From positions 1 to 52,641 of the IMG/VR virus record IMGVR_UViG_3300025701_001373: a DNA stretch of 52,641 bases; one strand, given 5' to 3'. The DNA comes from a virus. Below, in pieces: positions 40,479-50,536 of this stretch. Numbering within the stretch: the first letter of the stretch is position 1; each line of letters begins with the position of its first letter. Made by a program: the position numbers and the translations under genes. A model generated the notes under the pieces. It did not search any database. It saw only the letters and a program-made list of their open reading frames with translations, and was not told the origin of the DNA.

Positions 40479-41387
40479 ATGAGCGTTTGGAAGAAGTTAA
40501 ACAAACAAGATTCTTTTGTTACTACTTATGTAGCTAAAAAACAATGGAACTTATCCGGGAATCAATTGGATTCTGCCGGAGTAAAACTTCTTCCAGCATA
40601 CTCAAATGTTAAAGTAGTAGACCCGGAGGATTCTGCAGAGCTAAATTGTAGTTTTGAATTTGATTATATTAATTTAGGACAGACATGTATTCTACTTGCC
40701 GAAGGAGAAGTCTTATCAACATGTGCTACTATTTTAGAAGCTACGGTTTTAGAAGTAGAAGAAACACCAACTCCTACTCCAAGTCCAATACCTCCTACAC
40801 CTACACCTACTCCAACTAATGAAGGTGTGGAACTTACTCCGACACCGACACCAACAAATGTTCCGGTAGATGTTACACCAACGGTTACCCCTACAAACAC
40901 ACCTTCTGGAGTTCCTAATACACCAACACCGACTCCTACCTTACCTTTATATTATACATTGACAAAATGTGAGGATAATGGAGACCAGTCACCAGGATTC
41001 AAATCAGTTCAAAACACATCAGAGCTACCGGGACTAGTAGTAGGAGATAGAGTAAGAGATAATGTATCGCCAAATAATTATACATACTTTGTAGACGGGT
41101 TTGAAACAGGTATTGGAGGAGTAGGAATAGAAGCAATATCTGGAGAGACGTACTGTCCTCCGGTTTACAATTACTACGCAATGAAGAAATGTACCGATCC
41201 TGCCGATATACTATATATACGAATGGAAGATACACTTCCACAAGTAACAGATAACCCGAACACTGCAAGTGTAATATCAGTAAATGGTCAAAGTAGGTAT
41301 GCATATACAGGAGTTACAAAAACAGTATGGGAAACAAATAACGGAGTTGATTACTCTGGAACTCCAACAATAGGGTGCCCAGGATAA
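40479..41387 (+). CDS. Thr-Pro-rich modular adhesin-like protein, 302 aa
   Basis: Residues 1-95 form an N-terminal domain. Residues about 96-155 are Thr-Pro linkers ([16 protein letters not shown]). Then come two copies of a Cys-containing module that begins YYTLTKC or YYAMKKC and ends TYCP or GCPG. Probably a distal or decorating fibre component that binds the cell surface (inference). The DNA is built of short CCTAC/ACC repeats. Confidence 0.75.
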   Translation: MSVWKKLNKQDSFVTTYVAKKQWNLSGNQLDSAGVKLLPAYSNVKVVDPEDSAELNCSFEFDYINLGQTCILLAEGEVLSTCATILEATVLEVEETPTPTPSPIPPTPTPTPTNEGVELTPTPTPTNVPVDVTPTVTPTNTPSGVPNTPTPTPTLPLYYTLTKCEDNGDQSPGFKSVQNTSELPGLVVGDRVRDNVSPNNYTYFVDGFETGIGGVGIEAISGETYCPPVYNYYAMKKCTDPADILYIRMEDTLPQVTDNPNTASVISVNGQSRYAYTGVTKTVWETNNGVDYSGTPTIGCPG

Positions 41388-41421
41388 AAGAAGAATACAG
41401 TAGAAGTAAAAGATATAAAAA

Positions 41422-43275
41422 ATGACTCAAACAATAAGAATAACTCAAATACTTATAGGTAGTGACATTAAAGACACTAACGTATTTGCATTGACTTATA
41501 ATCAAGGAGGTGAAGAAGTAAAAACTCAACCTGGATTTATAACTGCCGGTCAAATCAAAACCGGTAAGGCAGTAGTAGTGATTCCAATAGGAGTGACAGA
41601 GTTAACAGCTACCTGTCAAAGTGGATTATGTGCAGGTACTACCTCCACTATATCTTTGGCTGCTGCAACACCAACTCCAACACCTACCGGAACTGTAACT
41701 CCAACACCTACTAATAGCCCAGTACCGGTAACACCAACACCGACAGCTACAACCCCAGGAGCTACACCTACTAACACACCAATACCGGTAACACCAACAT
41801 CAACACCAATACCGGTAACACCAACATCAACACCAGCACCGGTATCACCAACACCAACACCTACTAAGCAACAACCGGTTGAAGAATTTTACGATCTAGA
41901 AAAATGTACAGATAGTTCTGAGGCTAGAACAGCAAATACAACAGATAGTGGAGCATTTACTAACGGGGATATAGTAGTAGATAGTAGTGGAGCATACTAT
42001 ACTGTAGTTGGGATAACTAATAGGATTACAGGAAATGTAGGTACAGTAACCTCTACAGCATTATCTGAGTGCCCATCTGCACCAACAGAATTTCAACCTA
42101 GCGTAACTTCATATGCGGCAGATCCAGTTGGCACTTCTACTGCTACATTTAACGGTACAGTAACAAATGTAGGAAACCCTAACTATACACAAAAAGGATT
42201 TGTTTGGAAAACAGGGACTGGAGATCCAACCTTAGCTGATACAGTAATAAACGTATCTGGAACCTCCACAGGTGACTTCAGTAGTAACGTAACCGGACTA
42301 ACACCAGGTTCACGTTACACTTACAGAGCTTTTGCTACTAATACAGTTGGTACAACATATGGAGATAGTAGATCGGTAGATACTAACTTAATAGGATACT
42401 ACCAACTACAAGATTGTAGTACACTATCTACCCAACATAGAACATCTCAAACAATAGAAGATATCACACTAGGTAACTCAGATAGAGTAGAATCCGGAGG
42501 TGTTACTTACATAGTAGTAGGTTCAACTAATGATACTGGGTTACCTGCTCATACTGTAACAGATACAGGTTTACAAGGATGTCCAGCAACAGAAAGGTAC
42601 TATAACTACGAAGAATGTGATGGAGGAGGAATAACAGGAGTAGCGAAATGGCCTTCAGGAACTACACTAAGTAATGGAAACGCATTCTACTTTAATGAGT
42701 GTTTTAGAATAACAACAGAAACAACAGGACCTAACTTCGGTGATTTTGATTTAACAGGGTATACTATATATAACGATTGTACAGATTGTAATAATGCTAA
42801 CCAACCAGTACCTGACCCAACACCAACCGCATCTAAAGTGGCACAGAATTGTTATGAATATGAATTAGCAGCAGACGGAGGAGAGACAGTTACCTTTGTA
42901 TACACCGACTGTAATGACGGAAACTTACGTAATGTAACAGTACCTAATGGAGATAGTGTAGGAGTATGTGCAAGAGATCAAAACATAGGGGAAATAACAA
43001 TGAATCCTAACTCAGGAACTATTACACAAGTTGGTACCTGCGGTACTTTCGGAGCAGCAACATCTGTTAGTACACCGGACCCATCTCCAACACCAACTCC
43101 TACTACACCAGGTGGAGGTCAATCTAATGGATCAGATCCCGGAGGCGAAGACGGTGGAGGCACTACAACCACAGATCCGGATGCAGAAACTAACCCCGAT
43201 AATAACGGCGGTGGCGGTTCAAACGACGATGACATTACTTTAAGTGAAGATAACGGAGGCGGCGGAACTAACTAA
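41422..43275 (+). CDS. Thr-Pro-rich modular adhesin-like protein, 617 aa
   Basis: N-terminal domain to about 75, a long Thr-Pro linker (about 76-155), module A (FYDLEKC...SECP), a fibronectin-III-like domain (TATFNGTVTNVGN ... LTPGSRYTYRAF), two more module A copies (YYQLQDC, YYNYEEC), one module B (NCYEYELAADGGETVTFVY), and a Gly/Asp/Asn-rich tail. The same parts recur in other proteins here. Likely a fibre adhesin assembled by module shuffling; receptor unknown. Confidence 0.78.
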   Translation: MTQTIRITQILIGSDIKDTNVFALTYNQGGEEVKTQPGFITAGQIKTGKAVVVIPIGVTELTATCQSGLCAGTTSTISLAAATPTPTPTGTVTPTPTNSPVPVTPTPTATTPGATPTNTPIPVTPTSTPIPVTPTSTPAPVSPTPTPTKQQPVEEFYDLEKCTDSSEARTANTTDSGAFTNGDIVVDSSGAYYTVVGITNRITGNVGTVTSTALSECPSAPTEFQPSVTSYAADPVGTSTATFNGTVTNVGNPNYTQKGFVWKTGTGDPTLADTVINVSGTSTGDFSSNVTGLTPGSRYTYRAFATNTVGTTYGDSRSVDTNLIGYYQLQDCSTLSTQHRTSQTIEDITLGNSDRVESGGVTYIVVGSTNDTGLPAHTVTDTGLQGCPATERYYNYEECDGGGITGVAKWPSGTTLSNGNAFYFNECFRITTETTGPNFGDFDLTGYTIYNDCTDCNNANQPVPDPTPTASKVAQNCYEYELAADGGETVTFVYTDCNDGNLRNVTVPNGDSVGVCARDQNIGEITMNPNSGTITQVGTCGTFGAATSVSTPDPSPTPTPTTPGGGQSNGSDPGGEDGGGTTTTDPDAETNPDNNGGGGSNDDDITLSEDNGGGGTN

Positions 43276-43290
43276 AATTAGGTAAAACTA

Positions 43291-44064
43291 ATGAGTACAG
43301 AATACTACATATCACAAGATACATTATATACCGGCTCCCTTTCACTAGACGAAGGGAGTTACGGTACATTGACCTATAAAAGTATTCAACAATTATATTA
43401 CTCCAACTTTACTTCTGGTTCCATAGGACTAACAGATTCAAACCTGACAGGTTCTTTTGACAATTATATTGAAAGTTCTTTTACATCAGGTTCTAGACAT
43501 TTACTAAATACAGCCTCAGTATTTACTCTTCCAACTAAAATGGTAGGTACACATATTGAACCGCTAACATTTAAAATGGGGTCTGATGTCGAATATATTT
43601 TTAATCAAGATGACTATGTAGTTGTAGATTACCTACTTGAATCTGATATAATAGTAGATGATGGTGAAGGAGTATTAAGAAAAGATAATATAAATGGTTC
43701 CGCAGTAGGTAATATAATATACTCTCATGGACAGGTTATTATTACTGACGAAGAACTGGCTGACTATTACATTAAGAACCCACTACAGCCGTTAAGTTGG
43801 AAATCTAATCAACCTATTTATACATATAACTACAATGTTAAAATAAGTGATTACGAATATAACTATACGTTTAATCCAACAGCTAGAACAGGTTCAGATG
43901 GACAACTGGCCGATAACGTAACAGGAAGTTATTTTCAACCTTATATTACAACAGTTGGATTATATAATGATTCAAATGAATTAATAGCAGTAGCGAAGCT
44001 GGCACAACCACTTCCAAAATCTGCAAATACAGAAATGACAATACAAGTTAAACTAGATATATAA
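43291..44064 (+). CDS. Tail structural protein, 257 aa
   Basis: Beta-rich with Ser/Gly/Thr turns; no Thr-Pro linker. Its C-terminal 40 residues are homologous to those of the 39480 product. Starts 15 nt after the large adhesin and ends at the first base of the next ATG region. Confidence 0.7.
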   Translation: MSTEYYISQDTLYTGSLSLDEGSYGTLTYKSIQQLYYSNFTSGSIGLTDSNLTGSFDNYIESSFTSGSRHLLNTASVFTLPTKMVGTHIEPLTFKMGSDVEYIFNQDDYVVVDYLLESDIIVDDGEGVLRKDNINGSAVGNIIYSHGQVIITDEELADYYIKNPLQPLSWKSNQPIYTYNYNVKISDYEYNYTFNPTARTGSDGQLADNVTGSYFQPYITTVGLYNDSNELIAVAKLAQPLPKSANTEMTIQVKLDI

Positions 44065-45254
44065 TGGCAGTAACATTTAGACTACTAACCGGATCGGCTC
44101 TAACACACAGGCAGATGGATACAAACTTAGGTTCGTATTACCTATCTAGTTCTGTTTCTGGGAGTACAATCACTTTCTTCCAATCAAGTTCAGTAGATGG
44201 AAGTTTAATCTCAACTTCCCATACCTTTACTGATTTAACAGGTTCCGATACAACGTATACAGCAGGAGACCATATTGATATTACAAACGAAGTAATCACT
44301 AATACCTCTCCTGATCAAATAGTAAGTTTAACTGGACAAGGTTCAACAACAGTAACAGGAACATACCCTACATTTATTATTAGTTCATCAGATACTAATG
44401 ATAACACCGAGTATACTGCCGGTACGGGTATAGGTATAACAGGTGAAGTAATAACTAATACTTCTCCAGACCAAACCGTAAGTTTAACCGGTCAAGGGAG
44501 TATTGCTATTACAGGTACCTATCCTAATTTTACTATTAGCGGTTCTGATACAAATGTAAATACTGAGTATACTGCCGGAACTGGATTGACCCTTACAGGA
44601 ACAGAATTTAGTTTTACTGGTTCTTTATTTAGCGGAGACTACAACGACCTAATTAACACACCAGATGTTAGTCTATCACTTGATACTAATAATCTAACCC
44701 TAACTAAACTAGACGGTACAACAGATGTTATAGACTTAACACCATATCTAGATGAAGACGCTAGAGCGATAGCATCCGGTACATTAGACGGAGTAACAGG
44801 TATTGTGACTTTTACAAGAGACGATGCTACCACATTTACTCTAGACCTATCAGACTTATTAGACGATACTAACTTAGTTACTTCTGTGAACGGAGCTAAT
44901 GGTGTAGTTGAATTAGATCTACAGAATGTTTGTGACGTTAGTTCGACCACATCGACTACAATTACAGCTGCTAACTTTATAACTACTTCTGATAAGAGAT
45001 TAAAATCAGATATTAAACCTATACAAGAAGGTTTAGAAACAATCAAGAAGTTCGTATCTTATGAATATGTTAAAGATGGAATTCAAGATGCAGGTTTCTT
45101 AGCACAAGAGGTTAAAGAAGCTATTCCATATTCAATCGGAGAAAGAGAAGATGGATTCCTAACAATGAGAGATAGACCAGTTCTAGCTCATATGCATAAA
45201 GCAATATTAGAATTAGAAGCAAGACTTGCAGCTATAGAAGAAAAATTAGGATAA
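44064..45254 (+). CDS. Tail fibre/spike with C-terminal S74 intramolecular chaperone
   Basis: 396 aa. Residues 60-180 carry about 45-residue repeats ([20 protein letters not shown]). The C-terminus is a peptidase S74 (endosialidase-type) chaperone: SDKRLKSDI with Ser309 and Lys314 in the Ser/Lys catalytic spacing, AGFLAQEV, then a coiled coil ([15 protein letters not shown]). Such domains drive trimerisation and then cut themselves off just before the Ser. So the mature fibre would end at about residue 308. Confidence 0.9.
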   Translation: MAVTFRLLTGSALTHRQMDTNLGSYYLSSSVSGSTITFFQSSSVDGSLISTSHTFTDLTGSDTTYTAGDHIDITNEVITNTSPDQIVSLTGQGSTTVTGTYPTFIISSSDTNDNTEYTAGTGIGITGEVITNTSPDQTVSLTGQGSIAITGTYPNFTISGSDTNVNTEYTAGTGLTLTGTEFSFTGSLFSGDYNDLINTPDVSLSLDTNNLTLTKLDGTTDVIDLTPYLDEDARAIASGTLDGVTGIVTFTRDDATTFTLDLSDLLDDTNLVTSVNGANGVVELDLQNVCDVSSTTSTTITAANFITTSDKRLKSDIKPIQEGLETIKKFVSYEYVKDGIQDAGFLAQEVKEAIPYSIGEREDGFLTMRDRPVLAHMHKAILELEARLAAIEEKLG

Positions 45255-45255
45255 A

Positions 45256-47316
45256 ATGGCAGTACCAGTAACCGGTAGTTTTGAAATGTTCGGTACCGGA
45301 AGTAATACTTCCATTGCAGGTGCTATTATAGAAGGAGGAAATTCTGTAGACGGGATAACTACGTTTGATGGTTTAATCTCTGCTTCTGTTGCATTTAATT
45401 TTGATAGTAACTATGCTGGTAGTATTACTAATCCAAACCTAGATATTAGTTCTTCACTACAGTTTAGAAACTATCCTGCACTACCAACACCGACTCCTAC
45501 AAGTACAGTAACATTAACTCCAACCCCTACTCCTACTTATACACCTACTAACACTCCTACTAATACACCAACTCCTACTAACACACCAACTAGTACGGTA
45601 ACACCAACACCTACTAGTACCTTAACATTAACTCCTACACCAACACCAACAGGGACTACTATAACACCAACACCTACTAGTACCTTAACATTAACTCCTA
45701 CACCAACACCAACAGGTACCACTATAACACCAACACCTACTCAAACACCACCAAGTACACCATCGGGAACACCACCTCCTACTCCTATAACACCAACACC
45801 TACCAGTACACCACCAAGTACACCACCAGGAACACCACCTCCTACACCCGTAACACCAACTCCATCTCCAACAACAAGTTGTTTTGAGTTAAGTTTAGGG
45901 TATGATTTAAATGATGGATACCAAGCTTGTAGTGAACCTAAGAATACAGTATACGGAAATGGAAGTAACTTATCTACATCTACTGCGTTATACAGCAATA
46001 ACAACTGTACTACTATAGCAACAGCAGGATACTACGCTGATGACTTTGGATATAGGTACTGGAATGGAAGCAGTTTAGGGGCATATTTAAGTTGTACCGT
46101 AACTCCAACACCTACTAATACACCACCTCCTACTCCTATAACACCAACACCGACAACAACACCTGTCCCTGTATCTCCTACACCTACTTCTACCTATGTT
46201 GACCCTTACAACTACTACTTTATACAGCACTGTGAAGGAGAACCATTAGATAGAGTTGTTAGAACAACACAGACATTCACTGTAGGAAATAGTTCAACAG
46301 GAACATACGTATCTATATTCGGTCAAGGGTACTTTACAACATCAGGTGCTACCAAAACAGAGTACGATACAAATGCAGGAGATGAAAGTAGCTACGACTT
46401 AGGAAACACATCATACCCAGATACTGGCTGTCCGACACCAATAACTCCGACACCAACATCTACCCCGATACCGCCAACCCCTACACCTACCCCGACAGCA
46501 TTAGGATGTTACACATATTCAATCCAAAATAATGACTTGTCTCAAAACTTAACATTCCAATATAGAGATTGTGATGGAAACTTAATACAAGATCAAGTAG
46601 TTCTTGCAGATAGCGGAACACCAGACTTCTGTGCAGAAGAAGGAAGTGTAACTAGACAAAGTGGGACATTTAGTTGGGTATTAACAACTGAAGCAACAAC
46701 CTGTATAGAACCAACCCCTACTTCTACACCACCATCAACACCTGCTCCAGTAACCCCTACACCTACTTCTACTAATATTGATCCATATTTCTATTACATA
46801 GTAGAAAACTGTATTACTCAAAATATAATAAGCGTTAGATCAACACAAAATCTATCAGCAGGTATAAGTGTACTGTATAACGGAGAATGTTACGAAATAC
46901 AAGGAGGAGGATCTCCTAACACAAACGATATTACAGCTCACTATACAGATTGTGTGACATGTAATGATAAAATAAACCCAACACCAACACCAACACAAGT
47001 ACCGGTAACACCAACACCAACACCTACCCCGGTACCTGTAACACCAACACCTACTTCATCCCCTTCCTCCTCAGTACCAAGTGAAACATTAGGAGATGGA
47101 AACACTTCTACAGACGCATGTAATGATTTTAATATAGGAGGAACAGTAAGGTACTTAGACGGGCCATTCCCATTCGCTTCAGTAATCTATAGATCTTCAG
47201 ACGGAACCGGAACAGCACCTGCTGGATACTATTCTGACGGAGGCGTATGGAGATACTGGACTGGTAGTACATTCTCAACAAATGGTTCTTGTGATACATA
47301 CGGAGAATTAGTATAA
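45256..47316 (+). CDS. Thr-Pro-rich modular adhesin-like protein, 686 aa
   Basis: N-terminal domain (1-75), a long Thr-Pro linker (about 76-210) with 21-residue repeats, module C ([15 protein letters not shown]), linker, module A (YYFIQHC...GCP), linker, module B ([20 protein letters not shown]), linker, module A (YYIVENC), linker, and a final module C ([15 protein letters not shown]). The richest mosaic of the set. Follows the S74 fibre by 1 nt. Function as a surface-binding fibre part is inferred. Confidence 0.78.
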   Translation: MAVPVTGSFEMFGTGSNTSIAGAIIEGGNSVDGITTFDGLISASVAFNFDSNYAGSITNPNLDISSSLQFRNYPALPTPTPTSTVTLTPTPTPTYTPTNTPTNTPTPTNTPTSTVTPTPTSTLTLTPTPTPTGTTITPTPTSTLTLTPTPTPTGTTITPTPTQTPPSTPSGTPPPTPITPTPTSTPPSTPPGTPPPTPVTPTPSPTTSCFELSLGYDLNDGYQACSEPKNTVYGNGSNLSTSTALYSNNNCTTIATAGYYADDFGYRYWNGSSLGAYLSCTVTPTPTNTPPPTPITPTPTTTPVPVSPTPTSTYVDPYNYYFIQHCEGEPLDRVVRTTQTFTVGNSSTGTYVSIFGQGYFTTSGATKTEYDTNAGDESSYDLGNTSYPDTGCPTPITPTPTSTPIPPTPTPTPTALGCYTYSIQNNDLSQNLTFQYRDCDGNLIQDQVVLADSGTPDFCAEEGSVTRQSGTFSWVLTTEATTCIEPTPTSTPPSTPAPVTPTPTSTNIDPYFYYIVENCITQNIISVRSTQNLSAGISVLYNGECYEIQGGGSPNTNDITAHYTDCVTCNDKINPTPTPTQVPVTPTPTPTPVPVTPTPTSSPSSSVPSETLGDGNTSTDACNDFNIGGTVRYLDGPFPFASVIYRSSDGTGTAPAGYYSDGGVWRYWTGSTFSTNGSCDTYGELV
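45601..45741 (+). repeat. 63-bp tandem repeat in Thr-Pro linker
   Basis: Two units (45601-45663, 45664-45726) and a partial third. They differ at two positions in the GGGACTACT/GGTACCACT part and encode a 21-residue repeat ([20 protein letters not shown] plus I). Confidence 0.8.
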
Positions 47317-47332
47317 ACTAAACTAAAACAAA

Positions 47333-47797
47333 ATGTGGTTATATAATACAAATATAGTAACAGAGATATCTGATATGCCTGTAAACACTTACGGGTTTAT
47401 ATACGAAGTGGTTCATATACCTACCGGTAAAAAATATATTGGAAAGAAGGTACTTTACTTTGAACGAAATAAAAGACTCGGTAAAAAAGCTCTCGAACAA
47501 TTAAAAGTAGAGAGAAAAGAAAAAGGTATAGGAGGAAGAACTCCTCTCAAACAAAAAGTAATCACCGAATCAGATTGGAAGACATATTATGGTTCTCATG
47601 AAGAAATCAAAAAGATCTTAAAAGAGGAAGGACCAGAAAGTTTCAAAAGAACGATACTTGAGTATGTACCTAATAAGAAGCTTCTAACGTATTATGAATG
47701 TAAATACCTATTTATAAAAGAGGTATTAGAAAACCGAGACAATTACATAAACGATAACATACTCGGTAAATTCTACAGAAAAGACTTTAACTTATGA
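47333..47797 (+). CDS. GIY-YIG-like endonuclease, 154 aa
   Basis: YGFIYEVVHIPTGKKYIGKK (20-39) carries the GIY...YIG pair, and ESDWKTYYGSHEEIKK resembles the following helix of phage GIY-YIG endonucleases. YYECKYLFIKEVL provides a candidate catalytic Glu. It lies between fibre genes, a place where free-standing homing endonucleases often sit in T4-like phages. Confidence 0.78.
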   Translation: MWLYNTNIVTEISDMPVNTYGFIYEVVHIPTGKKYIGKKVLYFERNKRLGKKALEQLKVERKEKGIGGRTPLKQKVITESDWKTYYGSHEEIKKILKEEGPESFKRTILEYVPNKKLLTYYECKYLFIKEVLENRDNYINDNILGKFYRKDFNL

Positions 47798-48582
47798 TCA
47801 AACTAAAAGACGTAATAGGATACCCATCACTTCAATACCATATAGACAATGGTCTCTCTTTACATGAACATGTCTACCGTTATTCTAGCGATGCCTTTAT
47901 ACAACTATTTGCCGAAGCGAGAGAAGCTCTTAAAGACGAGGAAATAGAGTTATCTGAAGAAGATAGAGAATTATTAGAAACTACCGACATTGGAGAATAT
48001 GGAGACTATAACGGAATGAAAGTACCGTTAGACTTGCCGATGGTTTCTACAAAATATAATCCCTTATTTGAAATCGGAGCTTATATCGATGAGATGATGG
48101 AGGATGAAGATCTTTTAGATGAAGGAGCTACCCTAGAAGGTATGATCAACTTCGATGAAATAAAAGAACTTTGTGATTCTATCAATGTTCCAATCAATAT
48201 GGAGCAGTTTAGAAAAGCTGTTAAAATGAATAGTGAGAATCTAGACTATAATGGATTTGATATGATTAAAGCTTCAGTAGACTATATACCAGAAGCCGAA
48301 TATAAAGGAAAGAAAGTACAATTAAATAAACCTAAACGTGGAGGATCTAAAAAGTTCTATGTTTATGTTAAGAATCCAAAAACAGGAAATGTTAAGAAAG
48401 TTTCTTTTGGAGATACAGGACTTTCAGTTAAACTAAAACAAAAAGGAGCTAGAGCTTCATTTGCGGCTAGACATAAATGTGCTAGTAAAAAAGATAAAAC
48501 AAAAGCAGGATACTGGTCCTGTAATATAGGACGTTACTGGAAATCATTAGGAGGTGGATCAAACTTCTCAGGATATTGGTAG
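47794..48582 (+). CDS. Protein with conserved basic C-terminal domain, 262 aa
   Basis: N-terminal two thirds acidic and helical. C-terminal 90 residues basic with FYVYVKNPKTGNVKKVSFGD, ASFAARHKCASKKDKTKAGY and WSCNIGRYWKSLG, a pattern I associate with a conserved domain of marine T4-like phages (KxGYWsC...RYW). Two Cys and a His could bind zinc. Overlaps the nuclease gene (ATGA). Function unknown. Confidence 0.68.
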   Translation: MIKLKDVIGYPSLQYHIDNGLSLHEHVYRYSSDAFIQLFAEAREALKDEEIELSEEDRELLETTDIGEYGDYNGMKVPLDLPMVSTKYNPLFEIGAYIDEMMEDEDLLDEGATLEGMINFDEIKELCDSINVPINMEQFRKAVKMNSENLDYNGFDMIKASVDYIPEAEYKGKKVQLNKPKRGGSKKFYVYVKNPKTGNVKKVSFGDTGLSVKLKQKGARASFAARHKCASKKDKTKAGYWSCNIGRYWKSLGGGSNFSGYW

Positions 48583-48601
48583 AGAATAGATTTAGATAAT
48601 T

Positions 48602-50263
48602 ATGGGATTATTAGACAAGTTTAAAAAAGGAGGTTCTTTACTTAATAAAAATAAAGGAAACACCCCACCTAGCACTTTAACCTCAGGTATTAAAAAAGCT
48701 TCTGAAATAAAGTCACTAGATAAACCTACGTCAAAAGGTAAAGTTAAACAGACATCTGAACAAAATACTTGTTCTGAATATATATTTGCCTCAGATGGCG
48801 GTAGTACGGTAACGTATACATATAAACCTTGTGGAGGTAGGACATATAAAAGTTTAATTATTCCCAACGGAGATGCAGCACCTGATGTATGTGCAGTAGA
48901 TGGTTCTATAACAATGACACCGGATAACGGGACATTATTAAAAGTTAGAGATTGTACTCCTGCACAACCAGCACCTAGCCCTACTCCTACTAAAACCTCT
49001 GCCCCCGCTCCTTCAAGTACCCCTACAGGAACTCCAGCACCAGCTCCTTCAAATACTCCAACTGGAACTCCTGCATCAACACCAGCATCAACTCCAGCCA
49101 GTACTCCTGCATCAACACCAGCATCAACACCTGCTAGTACTCCTGCACCAGCTCCTTCAAGTACCCCTACAGGAACACCTGCTAGCACCCCTGCTAGTAC
49201 TCCTGCATCAACTCCAGCCAGTACTCCTGCACCAGCTCCTACAAGTACACCTACACCAACTCCTTCAAGCACTTTAGAGTCTTTACCTGAACCTACACCA
49301 ACTCCTACATCAACATCAATACCCCCTACACCAACACCTTCAAGTACATCACAACCAGTACCTGAACCTACACCAACCCCTACATCAACATCAATACCTC
49401 CTACACCAACACCAACTAGTACATCAATACCTACTACACCAACTCCAACAGGAACACCACCTATAACACCGACAACAACTACTACATTAACTCCTACACC
49501 AACAGGAACACCACCTATAACACCGACAACAACTACTACATTAACTCCTACACCAACAGGAACACCACCTAATACACCTACTCCAACACCTACAAATGTA
49601 CTGGTATTTCCACTCTGGTATGCTATCCAAGGAGGTTCCAACTTCGACGGACTTAACGTATCTTTCAGTACTTTCGAAGAAATACAGTCCTATATGTGCT
49701 TTAGAAGAGATGATCCAGGGCAACTCGCCGGAAATGCTTTTAATTACTATACCTCAAACAGAGACTCTGAACCGGTAGATGGAAGTATTCTATACCATGA
49801 ATTCGACGGAAGTGTAGTAGATAACGCAAGAAGGGTATATGCACCATCAGACTTGATCGATCCAGCAGATACCGGATTAAAAGATTGGATACTAGTAGAA
49901 ACAGACGCTAACGGAGTAATAACTACAACTCCTTTATATCCTTGCCCTACTCCAACTCCTACTCCAACAGGTACACCAACTCCTACTCCAACTCCTCCAG
50001 TTAGCTACGGACTTGTATATGGACCTTTTACAACAAATGGAAGTTGGACAGATCCCTGTGGAAGCACAAGTACTTATGCCAACACGTATATAACTGGAAC
50101 TAATAATCCTAATAATGTACATTCAGTAGAAAACTTCTTGATACGAAATAGCGATAACTCATTTAGTCCATTCCCAGCTTCTAGGTACTTTGTTGGAACC
50201 AACGGAAACTGGGCATATTGGGATCACGAACTTCAACAAGTTACCTCAACAGGTACCTGTTAA
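48602..50263 (+). CDS. Thr-Pro/Ala-rich modular adhesin-like protein, 553 aa
   Basis: Basic N-terminus (LLDKFKKGGSLLNKNKG), module B (TCSEYIFASDGGSTVTYTY), then about 210 residues of linker made of TPAST, APAPSSTPTGT and TPTPTST units, a unique domain (PLWYAIQGGSNFDGLNVSF), a short linker, and a C-terminal module C-like unit (NWAYWDHE...GTC). The linker includes 54-bp perfect tandem repeats. Shares modules with the proteins at 41.4 and 45.3 kb. Confidence 0.78.
   Translation: MGLLDKFKKGGSLLNKNKGNTPPSTLTSGIKKASEIKSLDKPTSKGKVKQTSEQNTCSEYIFASDGGSTVTYTYKPCGGRTYKSLIIPNGDAAPDVCAVDGSITMTPDNGTLLKVRDCTPAQPAPSPTPTKTSAPAPSSTPTGTPAPAPSNTPTGTPASTPASTPASTPASTPASTPASTPAPAPSSTPTGTPASTPASTPASTPASTPAPAPTSTPTPTPSSTLESLPEPTPTPTSTSIPPTPTPSSTSQPVPEPTPTPTSTSIPPTPTPTSTSIPTTPTPTGTPPITPTTTTTLTPTPTGTPPITPTTTTTLTPTPTGTPPNTPTPTPTNVLVFPLWYAIQGGSNFDGLNVSFSTFEEIQSYMCFRRDDPGQLAGNAFNYYTSNRDSEPVDGSILYHEFDGSVVDNARRVYAPSDLIDPADTGLKDWILVETDANGVITTTPLYPCPTPTPTPTGTPTPTPTPPVSYGLVYGPFTTNGSWTDPCGSTSTYANTYITGTNNPNNVHSVENFLIRNSDNSFSPFPASRYFVGTNGNWAYWDHELQQVTSTGTC
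49445..49571 (+). repeat. 54-bp tandem repeat in Thr-Pro linker
   Basis: Two identical 54-bp units (49445-49498, 49499-49552) and the first 18 nt of a third, encoding the 18-residue repeat PTGTPPITPTTTTTLTPT. Identity at wobble positions indicates recent duplication. Confidence 0.88.
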
Positions 50264-50278
50264 ACTTTAGGACTATAA

Positions 50279-50536
50279 ATGAATAAACCTTACATAGAAG
50301 AATTAAAAGATGGTTATATTATTAGAGAGTTCTCTGATAAGACTTCTTCTATGGAATTCGTTTGGCATAGAGATCGAAATGATAGAGTTATAGAACCTCT
50401 TCATAAAACTGATTGGAAATTTCAATTAGATAATGAGGTACCAATTGAATTAAATCGTATATTTATAAAAGCAGGAACCTATCACCGGTTAATTAAAGGT
50501 ACAGGTAACCTTACTTTAAAGATAAAAGAATCATGA
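50279..50536 (+). CDS. Conserved phage protein, 85 aa
   Basis: Contains MEFVWHRDRNDRVIEPL and AGTYHRLIKGTGNLTLKI, a combination I recall from short conserved proteins of T4-like marine phages without a function. It may adopt a cupin-like fold (His-rich). ATGA overlap with the next gene. Confidence 0.7.
   Translation: MNKPYIEELKDGYIIREFSDKTSSMEFVWHRDRNDRVIEPLHKTDWKFQLDNEVPIELNRIFIKAGTYHRLIKGTGNLTLKIKES

Noticed and set aside
40479-43275. Diversity-generating retroelement targeting the fibre modules
   Set aside because: No reverse transcriptase and no template repeat with A-specific mismatches were seen in the window. The linker repeats are simple tandem words.
45480-45880. Repeat array considered as CRISPR-like
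   Set aside because: The repeats are short codon-level words within an open reading frame, without unique spacers of constant length or nearby cas genes.
48592-49641. Long minus-strand frame of 349 codons rich in Gly-Val
   Set aside because: It is the antisense reading of the Thr-Pro linker DNA (ACC/ACT words read as GGT/AGT). It has no promoter or leader, and its composition follows directly from the repeats on the plus strand. Similar minus-strand frames at 40664 and 45537 were dropped for the same reason.
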